A stretch of DNA of 64,000 bases. Source: Halapricum desulfuricans. GTDB lineage: Archaea > Halobacteriota > Halobacteria > Halobacteriales > Haloarculaceae. The stretch's first letter is position 1, and every line of letters starts with the position of its first letter. The position numbers were made by a program, and so were the translations under genes. The DNA lies in NCBI RefSeq assembly GCF_017094525.1, contig NZ_CP064788.1, forward strand, positions 1,101,030 to 1,165,029, in the 5' to 3' direction. Below are positions 17,901 to 26,406 of this stretch, one piece after another. The notes below the pieces were generated by a model. The model was not told the DNA's origin. It worked only from the letters and a program-made list of their open reading frames with translations, and ran no database searches.

Positions 17901-18263
17901 CGCGGACTGTGCCGACCGGGTAGCGGTCACGCCCCGCGGCTGACACACCTGCTGGACGGCTTCGACGGCGTCGACGCCGTCGGCTCCAAGTATCGTCGTC
18001 GACTCGTCTTCGGCCAGTACTGTCCGGACATGGGCTTCACGGTCGCCGGCGCGGACGACGAACGAGAGCGTCGGATCCCGCTGCCGTGCGGCTGCGAGCA
18101 ACTCGATTCCGCTTGCCCCTTCCAGATCGTAGTCACAGACCACACAGTCGAATCCCCCGCCGTCGAGTCGGTTGAGCGCGGCCGTCGCGTCCGTCTCGAC
18201 GACCGCCGTCGCGTCGAGCGCCGTCCGAAGCTGTGTCGCTGTCGTCCGTTCGGTGACCAGCAA
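14904..18263 (-). CDS. Receiver-GAF-PAS-GAF multidomain regulator with HTH-10 (bacterio-opsin activator type)
   Basis: About 1120 residues. An N-terminal receiver-like domain (phosphoacceptor Asp in CVVCDYDLEG) is followed by several GAF domains (about 140-290, 420-570, 580-720, 740-890) around a PAS (about 300-400). A bat-type GAF follows, and the C-terminal HTH-10 starts SLTDRQREVVSVAHQRGFF. It likely integrates small-molecule, light or redox signals into transcription. The start is uncertain: only a TTG (18263) is available and it falls inside the first beta strand; the frame stays open upstream to 18326 but has no ATG or GTG. A non-standard start or a sequence error is possible. Confidence 0.85.
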   Translation of the reverse strand: MLVTERTTATQLRTALDATAVVETDATAALNRLDGGGFDCVVCDYDLEGASGIELLAAARQRDPTLSFVVRAGDREAHVRTVLAEDESTTILGADGVDAVEAVQQVCQPRGVTATRSAQSATRWQALERVNEATRQFLGAATAGEIATIAVEAARDAFETDLVSIWYVTDDRDALRLETATRPLRDLLSTAGEPPFVHERGDRVWEAFEDAGPHVLANLEPEDLAAAVPVQTALVAALGSHGIVSIARRDDHAFGDAERDLARILARSARAALDRLDRKRELTQNRDLLERAQRLADVGAWEYDGSGTIHLTAQTRRLSDLPLEGPVSFDDGLAVYHPEDRDRIETAVDRALEFGIGFDYRVRIVRDDGVRRVRVVGEPVFESGTVDTVRGALLDVTSAYRQRRQLERNERALRRLHELVADTRLSFDERIEAMLEVGVERAGLAAGYLTSVDDETVEISHLVGDAPGLHEGACLPLAETFCRKVTDREAVISIYDAPAQGFAEDPAYRRFELDSYVGAPFFLGDELRGTLCFVDPEPRDRPFPEIQRTFIRLLVQQVAALFERRRRREQLQALHKATQSLFAAETTDEIPSLTIQSVEAVADSFPVAFYRWDEDSGTLVLADDTAPSTAGAQRPEQIQPGDDPVWTTFVRNDPTLEPLQIERETADSGFVVPIQDFGVLVADQAAESPETVFGHAFLQTLARSVAAALETVRQNEQLQSYTERLERRNDQLERLRRINAIVRDTQRTLVEADSRSAIETAVCENLTAIEHWELAWIGAPDHPGRSFTVRASSGPEAKSLAAASDFDGQGSIAHAAFDQQRIVERSRLLAADGPEPWRRTAIEQGHQSAISIPISYESRAYGVLEIYADRPGAFSDSERSVLAELGTTIAYAIAAVEQRQALRADSHVVLECSMPTDGEWLLELAATLETDLCVTHVVPRTDGGYLAYARTDEPDRVATVLGTLPVVDRANEFGANTAERVEFGFRSSQLLDVLATYDARLDQFVVDGQANALRVRLPRPDQVRAFVEHLRQHYPESTVRAQRAVEEPVVSSLPGVFESLTDRQREVVSVAHQRGFFAWPRESSGEAVAEALGIAPATFHEHVRAVEQRVFEALFGPRE

Positions 18264-18454
18264 AACCGTATGCTCGTCCCCTGAAGTGTTGGGATTCTGG
18301 ATAACCGGACAACGACGTCGGCCCGTCTAAACGTGTCGGTCGTTCTCGACTCGACAGAATCCCGATCGGCCACGATCACCAGATACTTGACTGGTGACCG
18401 ACAGCACCCTGACAAATAAATTCAGTTGAACTGACGATTCGCCTGATCGCAGGT

Positions 18455-19507
18455 GTGTTCTTGATCCTGACGAACGGGTTTTTCGTCGCGATCGAGTTCG
18501 CGCTCACTCGGGCGCGCCAGTTCGACAAGTCGGAGTTTATCGGCGACGGCCATCCCGGGCTGGAACGGGCGTGGGAGATGACACAGGACCTCGAACTGTA
18601 TCTCACGACCTGCCAGGTCGGGATCACCGCTTCGAGCATCGCGGTCGGGATCGTCGCCGAGCCCGCACTGGCTGCCATCTTCGAGCCGCTGTTCGAGAAC
18701 ACGGTGCTGGCGTCGGTCGGCTCGGGCGCGATCATCGCGTTCCTGATCATCAATCTCGTCCATCTGACTCACGGCGAACAGACGCCAACGTACCTCGGTG
18801 TCGAACGGTCCCGGTTCGTCTCCCGGTACGGCGCGCGACCGCTGTACTGGTTCCACTTCGCGATCTCGCCGATCATCACGTTCGGCGACTGGATCGCGAA
18901 GGGGACGCTCAAGCTGTTCGGCATCGAGATGACAGGCGCGTGGCTCGAGACTGAACAGGACGTCATCGAGTCCCGTGCGGACCTTCGGAACGAACTCGGT
19001 TCCGTACTCGACGAGGGCGACCTCTCCGAGGAGCGGCGCGAAGAGGTGATGAACGCCCTCCAGATCGGCGAACAGCCTGTCAGAGAGGTGATGGTCCCGG
19101 CCGAGGACATCGTCGCACTCTCGACGGACGTCGAGACGGAGGAGAACTTCCGGCGCATGGAGGAACGACCGCACACGCGCTATCCGCTGATCGGCGACGG
19201 CCTGACCGACTTCCGGGGCATCGTCTACTCGCCGATCCTCTCGCGACACCGCGAGGAACTCACCGGCGGCGAGCTCGATTTCACCGACGTCGCCGCGCCG
19301 ACGATGACGCTCTCGCCGGACACCGACGTCAGCGACGCGATCGACCAGTTCCAGGCCGAAAACCAGGAACTCGCGCTGGTCATCGAGGACGGTAACGTGG
19401 TAGGGATGGTGACCGTGACCGACCTGCTCGAGGCGATCATGGGCGACATCGACGATCCGATCGACGTGACACACCCCGATGACCGGACCTCGGCGCGCTC
19501 GCCGTGA
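18455..19507 (+). CDS. CNNM-domain (DUF21) / CBS membrane protein
   Basis: An N-terminal CNNM (DUF21) membrane domain opens with FLILTNGFFVAIEFALTRAR and has three to four helices. A CBS pair follows (VREVMVPAEDIVALSTDV; GNVVGMVTVTDLLEAIMG). The family is linked to divalent cation (Mg or Co) transport. The GTG at 18455 gives 350 residues. The same frame is open upstream as ELTIRLIAG, which resembles the family's usual first helix, but no ATG, GTG or TTG is found there, so the true start may be non-standard. The C-terminal CorC_HlyC domain is missing. Confidence 0.85.
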   Translation: MFLILTNGFFVAIEFALTRARQFDKSEFIGDGHPGLERAWEMTQDLELYLTTCQVGITASSIAVGIVAEPALAAIFEPLFENTVLASVGSGAIIAFLIINLVHLTHGEQTPTYLGVERSRFVSRYGARPLYWFHFAISPIITFGDWIAKGTLKLFGIEMTGAWLETEQDVIESRADLRNELGSVLDEGDLSEERREEVMNALQIGEQPVREVMVPAEDIVALSTDVETEENFRRMEERPHTRYPLIGDGLTDFRGIVYSPILSRHREELTGGELDFTDVAAPTMTLSPDTDVSDAIDQFQAENQELALVIEDGNVVGMVTVTDLLEAIMGDIDDPIDVTHPDDRTSARSP

Positions 19508-19544
19508 CGTAGCCCTTAACCCTGCGGATCGCCAACCTCGGCGT

Positions 19545-20276
19545 ATGACTGACGACGACCGCCGCGATCACGACTTCTCGGAGGGGCAGGGGTTCGACGA
19601 CCCCTACGAAGGGTTCGACCTCGATCCCCCCGAACTCGACGTCGATCCCGACCGGATCGATCCCGTCGACAGCCGGGCCCTCGCGGACATGCTCGACGAG
19701 CGCAACGTCGGCCCCGAGCAGGTCGACTCCGAGCAACTGCTTGACGTCGGGATGAGTTACATGGGCATCAACCGCCACGAACAGGCGGTCGACACCTTCG
19801 AACGAGCCGCCCGCTTCACTGACGACGACGGCCTCAAACAGGAGGCGTGGGTGAACAAGGGCGTCGCACACGCCCAGCTCGAGGAGTACGACGAGGCGAT
19901 CGGTGCCTACAGGGAGGCGTTGCGGATCGACGACGAGTCCGAACACGCCGCCGCCGCGGAGACGAACCTGGCATACGCGCTCTGGGAGGCCGGGCGGAGC
20001 GAGCAGGCGCTCGAACACGCCGAACGCGCCGTCGAACTCGACGAGCGCTCCGGTCAGGCGTGGTACAACCGCGGGTTCTTCCTGCTGGAGCGGGGCCTCG
20101 TCGAGGAGGCGCTGACCGCCTTCGACAACGCCACTCGCCTCGGGTTCAGGAACGCGGAGGTCCTCGAAGAGAAGGCCCGAGCGCTCGAGGAGGCCGGCGA
20201 GCACGACCGCGCCGAGGAAGTCGCCGAGGAGGCCGAACAGTTGCGCGCCAAAGAGCAAGAGAAACTCATGGAGTGA
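19545..20276 (+). CDS. Tetratricopeptide repeat protein
   Basis: 243 residues from ATG 19545. An acidic N-terminal 65 residues is followed by four TPR units between about 70 and 215 (DVGMSYMGINRHEQAVDTFE, NKGVAHAQLEEYDEAIGAYR, NLAYALWEAGRSEQALEHAE, NRGFFLLERGLVEEALTAFD) and a charged helix. TPRs mediate protein contacts; no enzymatic domain. The stop is separated by three bases from the DUF424 gene, so the two are probably co-transcribed. Confidence 0.88.
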   Translation: MTDDDRRDHDFSEGQGFDDPYEGFDLDPPELDVDPDRIDPVDSRALADMLDERNVGPEQVDSEQLLDVGMSYMGINRHEQAVDTFERAARFTDDDGLKQEAWVNKGVAHAQLEEYDEAIGAYREALRIDDESEHAAAAETNLAYALWEAGRSEQALEHAERAVELDERSGQAWYNRGFFLLERGLVEEALTAFDNATRLGFRNAEVLEEKARALEEAGEHDRAEEVAEEAEQLRAKEQEKLME

Positions 20277-20279
20277 GCG

Positions 20280-20588
20280 ATGGCGGCCGAATCCAGTCTG
20301 CTGTTGTCCGAGCGTGACACACAGGAGGGGCTGCTCGTGGCCGTCTGTGACGCCGACGTCCTCGGAGAGACCTTCGAGAACGGCGACGTCTCGCTGACCG
20401 TCTCCGAGGAGTTCTACGACGGCGAGCCGGCCGACCCCGACACGGTCGCGTCGAGTCTCGCACGCTGTTCGACCGCGAACCTCGTCGGCGAGACTGCCGT
20501 CGAACTGGCCATCGAGGAGGGATTCGTCGACGAGAACCACGTCATGGATCTGGACGGGACCCGCCACGCACAACTCCTGTGGCTGTAG
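20280..20588 (+). CDS. DUF424 protein
   Basis: 102 residues. The family pattern is visible: LLLSERDTQEGLLVAVCDADVLG, then GETFENGDVSLTVSEEFYDG, then STANLVGETAVELAIEEGFV. DUF424 is archaea-specific and of unknown function. It follows the TPR gene by three bases. Confidence 0.85.
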   Translation: MAAESSLLLSERDTQEGLLVAVCDADVLGETFENGDVSLTVSEEFYDGEPADPDTVASSLARCSTANLVGETAVELAIEEGFVDENHVMDLDGTRHAQLLWL

Positions 20589-20641
20589 CCGGCGGGGAGC
20601 TCGCATCGCCGCTATTGCTCGTGTTGTAGTGTACCACACCT

Positions 20642-20679
20642 GACCTCGTGTGGGCGAGTACCATCCCGACCTCGTGTGG
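20642..20679. repeat. 12-bp direct repeat upstream of serS
   Basis: GACCTCGTGTGG occurs at 20642-20653 and 20668-20679, 26 bp apart centre to centre, between 66 and 103 bp before the serS ATG. The spacing puts both copies near the same face of the helix (2.5 turns), so this could be an operator for serS. No binding factor can be named. Confidence 0.4.
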
Positions 20680-20744
20680 CTGCCATGCAACTCCCGACCA
20701 CGGTATCGCTACGATTTTCACCCGTCGTCCAGAACCCACGGGTA

Positions 20745-22127
20745 ATGATTCCACGACAGTACCTCCGGGAGCAGCCCGAACGGATCCGCGACGCCATCGA
20801 GAAGAAGGGCGTCGAGGGGGTCGATCTGGATCGCGTTCTCGATATCGACGAGCAGTGGCGCGATCTGAAGGCCAGAGGCGACGAACTACGCCACGAGCGC
20901 AACGAGATATCCAGTCGGATCGGCGAGCTGAAACAGGACGGAAAAGAGGCGCAAGCGCAGGAAGCCATCGAGCGCTCCCAGCAGCTCAAAGACGAGCTAC
21001 AGGAGGTCGAAGAGCGTGCCGACGAACTGGGGGCGAAACTCGAGGACGCGCTGCTTGAGATCCCCCAGATCCCGCACGAGGACGTCCCCGTCGGCGACGA
21101 CGAGAGCGACAACGTCGAGCGCTACCGGCGCGGCTTCGACGACCTCCGGGAGTTGCCCGGTGAGGTCGTTCCTCACTACGATCTCGGCGAGGAACTTGAC
21201 GTCCTGGATTTCGATCGCGGGGCGAAAGTCTCCGGCGGTGGCTTCTACTTCCTGAAAGGCGAGGCCGCTCGGCTGGAGCACGCGCTCATCGGGTTCATGC
21301 GCGACGTCCACCGCGAGCAGGGCTACCGGGAGGTCTTCCCGCCGATCCCCGTCCGCTCGAAGTCCATGGAGGGGACGGGCCAGTTCCCCAAGTTCGTCGA
21401 CGACGCCTACCGCCTCGGCGGGGGCAACGACGAACCCTACGACGACGACGACCTGTGGCTCTGTCCCACCGCCGAAGTCCCCGTCACGAACATGCACCGC
21501 GACGAGATCCTGCTGGACGACGACCTCCCGCTGAAATATCAGGCCTACACGCCCAACTTCCGTCGCGAGGCCGGCGAACACGGCACCGAGACCCGTGGAA
21601 TGGTTCGCGTCCACCAGTTCAACAAGGTCGAGATGGTCAACTTCGTCCGCCCGGAGGACAGCTACGACCGCCTGGAGGGGCTGCTCGAAGAGGCCGAAGC
21701 GGTCCTCGACCGGCTCGATCTGCCCTATCGCGTGCTGGAGATGTGCACCGGCGACATGGGGTTCACCCAGGCCAAGAAGTACGACATCGAGGTGTGGGCA
21801 CCCGGGGACGACATGGACGACGGCCCGGAAGAAGGCGGCCGGTGGCTGGAGGTCTCCTCGGTGTCGAACTTCGAGGACTTCCAGGCCCGACGGGCCGGGA
21901 TCCGGTATCGGCCCGAGCGCCACGAGTCCGCCGAGTACGTCCACACGCTCAACGGCTCCGGGCTCGCGCTCCCGCGCGTGATGGTCGCGATCCTCGAATA
22001 CTACCAGAACGACGACGGCACCGTCACGATCCCCGAGCCGCTGCGGCCGTACATGGGCGGCACCGAGTTGATCGAGGGTCAGACGCCCGTCGGCGAGAGT
22101 GCCGTCGGGGCGGGCGAACGGGAGTAG
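20745..22127 (+). CDS. serS: Seryl-tRNA synthetase
   Basis: 460 residues from ATG 20745 (MIPRQYLREQPERIRDA). The N-terminal antiparallel coiled-coil arm that binds the tRNA-Ser variable arm spans residues 25-105. The class II core has TAEVPVTN, motif 2 (NFRREAGEHGTETRGMVRVH) and motif 3 (NGSGLALPRVMVAILEYYQ). It is a bacterial-type SerRS, as in all haloarchaea. An upstream frame to 20676 is not needed. Confidence 0.96.
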   Translation: MIPRQYLREQPERIRDAIEKKGVEGVDLDRVLDIDEQWRDLKARGDELRHERNEISSRIGELKQDGKEAQAQEAIERSQQLKDELQEVEERADELGAKLEDALLEIPQIPHEDVPVGDDESDNVERYRRGFDDLRELPGEVVPHYDLGEELDVLDFDRGAKVSGGGFYFLKGEAARLEHALIGFMRDVHREQGYREVFPPIPVRSKSMEGTGQFPKFVDDAYRLGGGNDEPYDDDDLWLCPTAEVPVTNMHRDEILLDDDLPLKYQAYTPNFRREAGEHGTETRGMVRVHQFNKVEMVNFVRPEDSYDRLEGLLEEAEAVLDRLDLPYRVLEMCTGDMGFTQAKKYDIEVWAPGDDMDDGPEEGGRWLEVSSVSNFEDFQARRAGIRYRPERHESAEYVHTLNGSGLALPRVMVAILEYYQNDDGTVTIPEPLRPYMGGTELIEGQTPVGESAVGAGERE

Positions 22128-22157
22128 CGCAGCGATCAGCCGCCGGCGCGAATCCCC

Positions 22158-22865
22158 TCAGATCGCCCGGCTGTCGTCGATCGTCACGGTACGGTTGCTG
22201 ATGTCCAGCGATAGATCCTCGGTGATGATCGTCCCGCCCCGGTTTTTCGGGACGCGAAGCTGATACTCGATGTCGTCTTTCGAGATCGAGACGACGTCGA
22301 CCTCCCAGACGATGTCCGCGGCGATCAGCGTCAGATCGCGAAACGGAGGCTGGGATTCGCTCGTGTGACAGAGGAGTATTCCCAGACTGTCTGTCTCCGC
22401 CAGTTTCGCGCCCAGAAACGAGAGCGTCTCGTTGTACGCGTCTCGCGAGTCACCGCGCTCGAGCGGGTTCGCCGGATCGACGATCAGGTTGATCGATCTC
22501 TCGATGGACTCGACGAAATCGTACAGGTCGTCGAGCGGGTCGTCTTTGACGGCCGAGTTGCCAGTATACGTCCGGCTGCCGGTCAGTTCGTGGATCAACT
22601 CGCCTTCCATCGTGAGGTTGTTCCCGGTCGTCTCGATTCGATAGGAGACATCGATCCCGCCGTGCTTGTCGAAGTCGCGCTGGACGGATTCCTCCGGTCG
22701 CAACGTCGAGACGTACAGCGTCGGCCGTTCGTTCATGACCTGATAGAGCAGCGCCTGGCTCTGTGTTGCTGGCGGCGCGACGAGCGCGAGGATGTCCCCC
22801 GGATAGAGCCCACCGTCGAGACGGCGATCCAGCGCCGGAATCCCCGTCGAAAGTTCCCCGACCAT
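22158..22865 (-). CDS. RAD55/KaiC-like RecA-fold protein with degenerate P-loop
   Basis: 235 residues. The N-terminus ELSTGIPALDRRLDGGLYPGDILALVAP is the KaiC/RAD55 opening. The Walker A position reads APPATQSQALLYQ and lacks the GxxGxGKT residues, so ATP binding by the classic loop is doubtful. The Walker B region has INLIVDPANPL. The protein ends with the beta-rich GGTIITEDLSLDISNRTVTI. It is likely a regulatory member rather than an ATPase. An AT-rich promoter (TTATACGTTTCCG near 22895) lies about 30 bp upstream of the ATG. Confidence 0.75.
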   Translation of the reverse strand: MVGELSTGIPALDRRLDGGLYPGDILALVAPPATQSQALLYQVMNERPTLYVSTLRPEESVQRDFDKHGGIDVSYRIETTGNNLTMEGELIHELTGSRTYTGNSAVKDDPLDDLYDFVESIERSINLIVDPANPLERGDSRDAYNETLSFLGAKLAETDSLGILLCHTSESQPPFRDLTLIAADIVWEVDVVSISKDDIEYQLRVPKNRGGTIITEDLSLDISNRTVTIDDSRAI

Positions 22866-22973
22866 CCCTTGGTATGTTAACTACCCTCGTGGACTTATAC
22901 GTTTCCGAAAAATACAGATCAGATGATATGAATTTCAGCGGTTCGAGCGTAGATACCAGCCCGTTCAGCCGTC

Positions 22974-23486
22974 TCACAGCTCCTTTCGCGTCGTCGGGTC
23001 GTCCAGTTCCCACAGCACTTCGGGCAGGAACGCTTCCAGGTTGTCGATCACGCGTCGGTCGCTGACGTGCAACCCCTCGCAGTGTTCCCGGGCCTTGTCC
23101 CTGACGGAGACGTGGATGTCACCGTCCTCGACGGAGACCTCCAGCGGGAACGTCGAACACCGGGCGGGCTTCCAGTCGTGTTCGGCGTGGAGTTCACAGA
23201 GGCCGTCCTCGCGCAGGAAGTAACAGGCCTGTCCGTCGACGTCGACGTGCTCCTCGCGGTCTTTCGGCTCGCGCTTGACGAAGTCTCGTCCCTTGCGCTG
23301 GACGGTCGCGTCGCTGAGACTGGCGTGGTTGGCCAGTTCGAAGAAGTCCTGCTCGTACAGCAACACCCCGTGGTGACAGCACCAGGTACACTCATCGACG
23401 CACTCAAAGGTGAGTTCGGGGTCGAACTCCACGACGACCTCCCTGTCACCGTGGACGGTCACGCGCCGCTGTTGCTCGCCGCTCAC
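22974..23486 (-). CDS. YkgJ-family cysteine-cluster protein
   Basis: A Zn/Fe-binding CxxCC-type protein: FECVDECTWCCHHGVLLYEQ, then CYFLREDGLCELH, then KPARCSTFPLEV and a late HCEGL, giving the eight-cysteine pattern of the YkgJ family. Length is 170 residues from the GTG at 23486. Other in-frame starts (GTG 23462, TTG 23513) are possible. Function unknown. It does not overlap its neighbours. Confidence 0.82.
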   Translation of the reverse strand: MSGEQQRRVTVHGDREVVVEFDPELTFECVDECTWCCHHGVLLYEQDFFELANHASLSDATVQRKGRDFVKREPKDREEHVDVDGQACYFLREDGLCELHAEHDWKPARCSTFPLEVSVEDGDIHVSVRDKAREHCEGLHVSDRRVIDNLEAFLPEVLWELDDPTTRKEL

Positions 23487-23615
23487 GTGTCGGTGGTGGT
23501 GAGTCACGAGCAAAGTCCTTCCGGAAGGGGCAGTCGATCAAGCAACCAGCCGCGACAACACCGGGCGTGGGACAAAACATGTCTTTTTTGTCGTGTCCGC
23601 TCGCGGTCGTTACCG

Positions 23616-24050
23616 ATGGACGAGACCGCCTTCCGCACGCGCCTGCCGGACCGCGAGCAGGTTCGCCGTCGGCTCGTCGGTGCGGGACTCGTCGGCGTGA
23701 TATTTTACGTGCCCGATCAGTCACTCGGGTCGGCCGCCGTCATCGCCGCGATGGTCTTCGTATTGTTGCTGGCGATCGACACCGCCGAGACGGCGATCGG
23801 AGACTACGCCGGCAACGTCGCCGTGGGCGGCCTCCTGATCGTCTTCGCTGGAACAGTGATGTGGCCGTGGCTGCCGGGACTTCTCGCGGGTACGGCCGCC
23901 GGCGGGTGGCTCGTCTTCGACGGGATCCAGCACCTGCGACACGGCGAATCCAGAGCCGAGTACGCGCACCTGCAAGCGCACGACGGCGGCGCGCTCTCGG
24001 GCGTCTTGCGCGCGCTCGTCCGACGGCTGCTGGAGCCGTTCCGGCTGTGA
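23616..24050 (+). CDS. Four-helix membrane protein, unknown function
   Basis: 144 residues from ATG 23616. Hydrophobic segments: residues about 20-35 (LVGAGLVGVIFYV), 40-55 (AAVIAAMVFVLLLAI), 70-85 (VGGLLIVFAGTVMW) and 87-103 (LPGLLAGTAAGGWLVF), followed by a basic amphipathic tail (GVLRALVRRLLEPFRL). I recognise no named family. A divergent partner (YkgJ) lies 130 bp upstream, and the amylase gene follows 84 bp downstream. Confidence 0.65.
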   Translation: MDETAFRTRLPDREQVRRRLVGAGLVGVIFYVPDQSLGSAAVIAAMVFVLLLAIDTAETAIGDYAGNVAVGGLLIVFAGTVMWPWLPGLLAGTAAGGWLVFDGIQHLRHGESRAEYAHLQAHDGGALSGVLRALVRRLLEPFRL

Positions 24051-24097
24051 TACCGTTTCTGCACGATCGTTTCATCCCGCATTGTACACATCACAAA

Positions 24098-24106
24098 GGT
24101 TATACC
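24098..24106 (+). promoter_or_regulatory. TATA-like box upstream of the GH13 gene
   Basis: GGTTATACC sits about 30 bp before the ATG at 24135 in an AT-rich stretch that contrasts with the GC-rich surroundings. The distance fits a leaderless transcript starting at or near the ATG. Confidence 0.5.
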
Positions 24107-24134
24107 CGGAGATAGTCGAGTGTCCGGACGAACG

Positions 24135-26378
24135 ATGTCTTCGCCAGAGCCCTCGCGGGGTCACCGTCCCGGGCCGCCCCGGTTTATCCACGCCGACGAG
24201 CTGATCGTCGACCCGATCTTCGTCGACAGTCAGCACGGTCTCGACCGGGACAACCTCGCGCCGTCGATCGACGGACCGCCCGAGCGCGATCCCGACCCGT
24301 ACGACCCGGAGGCGTTCTCGTGGTCGCTGATCGAGCGGCCGGACGACAGCGACGCGATCGTGGAGTTCGCGCCCAGTCCCTACGACGACGTCGAGCAGTA
24401 CGATCACGGCGACCACCACACCGCCGAGTTCCGGCCGGACGTGCCGGGCACGTACGTCTTCGAACTCGACGCCCCGGACGGCACGCACCGTCAGACCGTC
24501 CGCGTCTTTCCGGCCGCACCGGACGACACCGGCGGGCCCCCGCGGCTCGAACTCGACGGCCGCTACGAGGCCGAGACCGACGAGTTCGTCCTCGTCGCAG
24601 ACGCCGAACTCTCCCCGACAAGCAACGCCTTTCGTGACGGTCTCACCGTCGAGTGGCTCCCCGAAGACGGGACGGAACTCTCGCTTTCGGACGTGACGAT
24701 CGAGTCGCCGATCACCGAGTCGACGACACCGCCCTCAGAGGACGACGAGGTCGTCGGCCAGCAGGTCCGGATCCCTGCAGACGCGCTGGACGGGTCGACA
24801 CGGCTGTTCGCCGCACCCTACGACGGGCACGTCGTGGGCAACGTCGACGAGATCGTGCTCGACCCCGACGCCGGGACCGTCGAGTTGCCCAACCGCCCGC
24901 CCGAGTGGCTCGATGACGCCGTCGTCTACGAGATCTTCACGCGCTCGTTCGCGGGCGAACCCGGCGAGACCGATTTCGAGTTCCTCGCCGAGCAGGTATC
25001 GTATCTCGACGAACTGGGGATCGACATGGTCTGGCTGACGCCGATCGTCCCCGCGTGGTCCGCGCAGGTCGACCGCGCGCCGGGCGGCCCACACGCCTAC
25101 TCGACGGAAGATTACTTCGACACCGCCGACGACCTCGGAACGATCGAGGAGTACGAGCGGTTCGTCGAGACCTGCCACGACCACGATATCAGAGTGTGTT
25201 TCGACCTGGTGATCAACCACGCGGGCTGGACGAACCCCCGGTTTCAGGACACGATCGCCGAGCTGGGCGAGGACATCGGCGACGAGTACGTCCTGCCGCA
25301 CGTCGAGGCGTGGGACAGCGACTCGCCGTACTTCGACTGGTTCGACCGGCGGGCCGACGGCACCGACACCGACGCCCCGCCCGCGGCGATGTACTTCTTC
25401 GGGACGCGCCTGCAGCCGAACCTCAACTACGGCAACGTGGCGCTGCGCGAGCACATCATGGCCGCCGCGGAGTTCTGGGCCCCGAAAGTCGACGCCTTCC
25501 GGTGTGACATCGCCTGGGGCGTTCCCCACTCCTTCTGGAAGGAGCTGCGTCGTCGCGTCAGATCGATGGACAGCGAGTTCATGCTGCTCGACGAGACGAT
25601 CCCGCGGATGCCGTCCTTCACCGAATCCGAGTTCGACGCCCACTTCGACACGACGGGGTTCATGGACGCCGCCCACGCCGTCGCGCGAGGCGACCGCCCG
25701 GCAGCAGACATCGTCAGAGCGATCGAGAAGCGGTTCATCGACGGCTTCCCGACGTTCACGCGGCTCCTCAACACGACCGAGAACCACGACGAACGACGCC
25801 TCTACTACGAGGCGAAGACCGAGGGGCGACGCGAGAATGTCCCGAAGGCCCAGCGGGCGGCGATGGCCGCTGCCGTGACGCTTCCGGGTATCCCGTTCGT
25901 CCTCTACGGCCAGGAGCGACTCATCGGCGAGTACGGCACGCCGCGGGAGAGCGCCTTCGACGAGGAGGACGACCGGTCGGACGACGATATCAGGAACGAC
26001 CCCTACAAGCGGGCGTTCATGAACTGGGACGAGTATCCCGACGAGCATTTCCGGTTCTATCGGGACCTATTTGATATCTATCACGAACTGGATGTCCTCG
26101 GGCCGGGCGCCGACCTCGCGCAGGCACCCCACAGCAACGTCGACCCCGACGACGTGCTGGTGTTCGGCCGTGAGACCGACGAGCAGTCGGTCGTCGTCGT
26201 GATCAACTTCGGCGACGGACCGGCGACGGTCGATCTGCGCAACGCCGTCGACCCCTGTAACCTCTTCACCGGCGAGAACTGCGAGACCGGTAGCCCGGAC
26301 CACGCGACCCGCGTCGAAGTCGAGACGCTCGGTGTCTTCGAGACACCCAGTGTCCTCGGACCGAGCCATCGGCCATAG
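24135..26378 (+). CDS. Glycoside hydrolase family 13 (alpha-amylase / neopullulanase-like)
   Basis: 747 residues. An N-terminal beta-sandwich region (residues 1-250) is followed by a GH13 barrel: VVYEIFTRSFAG, GIDMVWLTPIVPA, DLVINHAG. The nucleophile region is DAFRCDIAWG (Asp about 457), the acid/base LLDETIP (Glu about 486) and the stabiliser TENHDE (Asp about 551). A C-terminal beta domain closes it. No signal peptide is seen, so it probably acts in the cytoplasm on maltodextrins or branched glucans. The start is ATG 24135 rather than GTG 24120. Confidence 0.88.
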   Translation: MSSPEPSRGHRPGPPRFIHADELIVDPIFVDSQHGLDRDNLAPSIDGPPERDPDPYDPEAFSWSLIERPDDSDAIVEFAPSPYDDVEQYDHGDHHTAEFRPDVPGTYVFELDAPDGTHRQTVRVFPAAPDDTGGPPRLELDGRYEAETDEFVLVADAELSPTSNAFRDGLTVEWLPEDGTELSLSDVTIESPITESTTPPSEDDEVVGQQVRIPADALDGSTRLFAAPYDGHVVGNVDEIVLDPDAGTVELPNRPPEWLDDAVVYEIFTRSFAGEPGETDFEFLAEQVSYLDELGIDMVWLTPIVPAWSAQVDRAPGGPHAYSTEDYFDTADDLGTIEEYERFVETCHDHDIRVCFDLVINHAGWTNPRFQDTIAELGEDIGDEYVLPHVEAWDSDSPYFDWFDRRADGTDTDAPPAAMYFFGTRLQPNLNYGNVALREHIMAAAEFWAPKVDAFRCDIAWGVPHSFWKELRRRVRSMDSEFMLLDETIPRMPSFTESEFDAHFDTTGFMDAAHAVARGDRPAADIVRAIEKRFIDGFPTFTRLLNTTENHDERRLYYEAKTEGRRENVPKAQRAAMAAAVTLPGIPFVLYGQERLIGEYGTPRESAFDEEDDRSDDDIRNDPYKRAFMNWDEYPDEHFRFYRDLFDIYHELDVLGPGADLAQAPHSNVDPDDVLVFGRETDEQSVVVVINFGDGPATVDLRNAVDPCNLFTGENCETGSPDHATRVEVETLGVFETPSVLGPSHRP

Positions 26379-26406
26379 GCCGAGCTACTGGAGCGCGGAC
26401 CGACTG

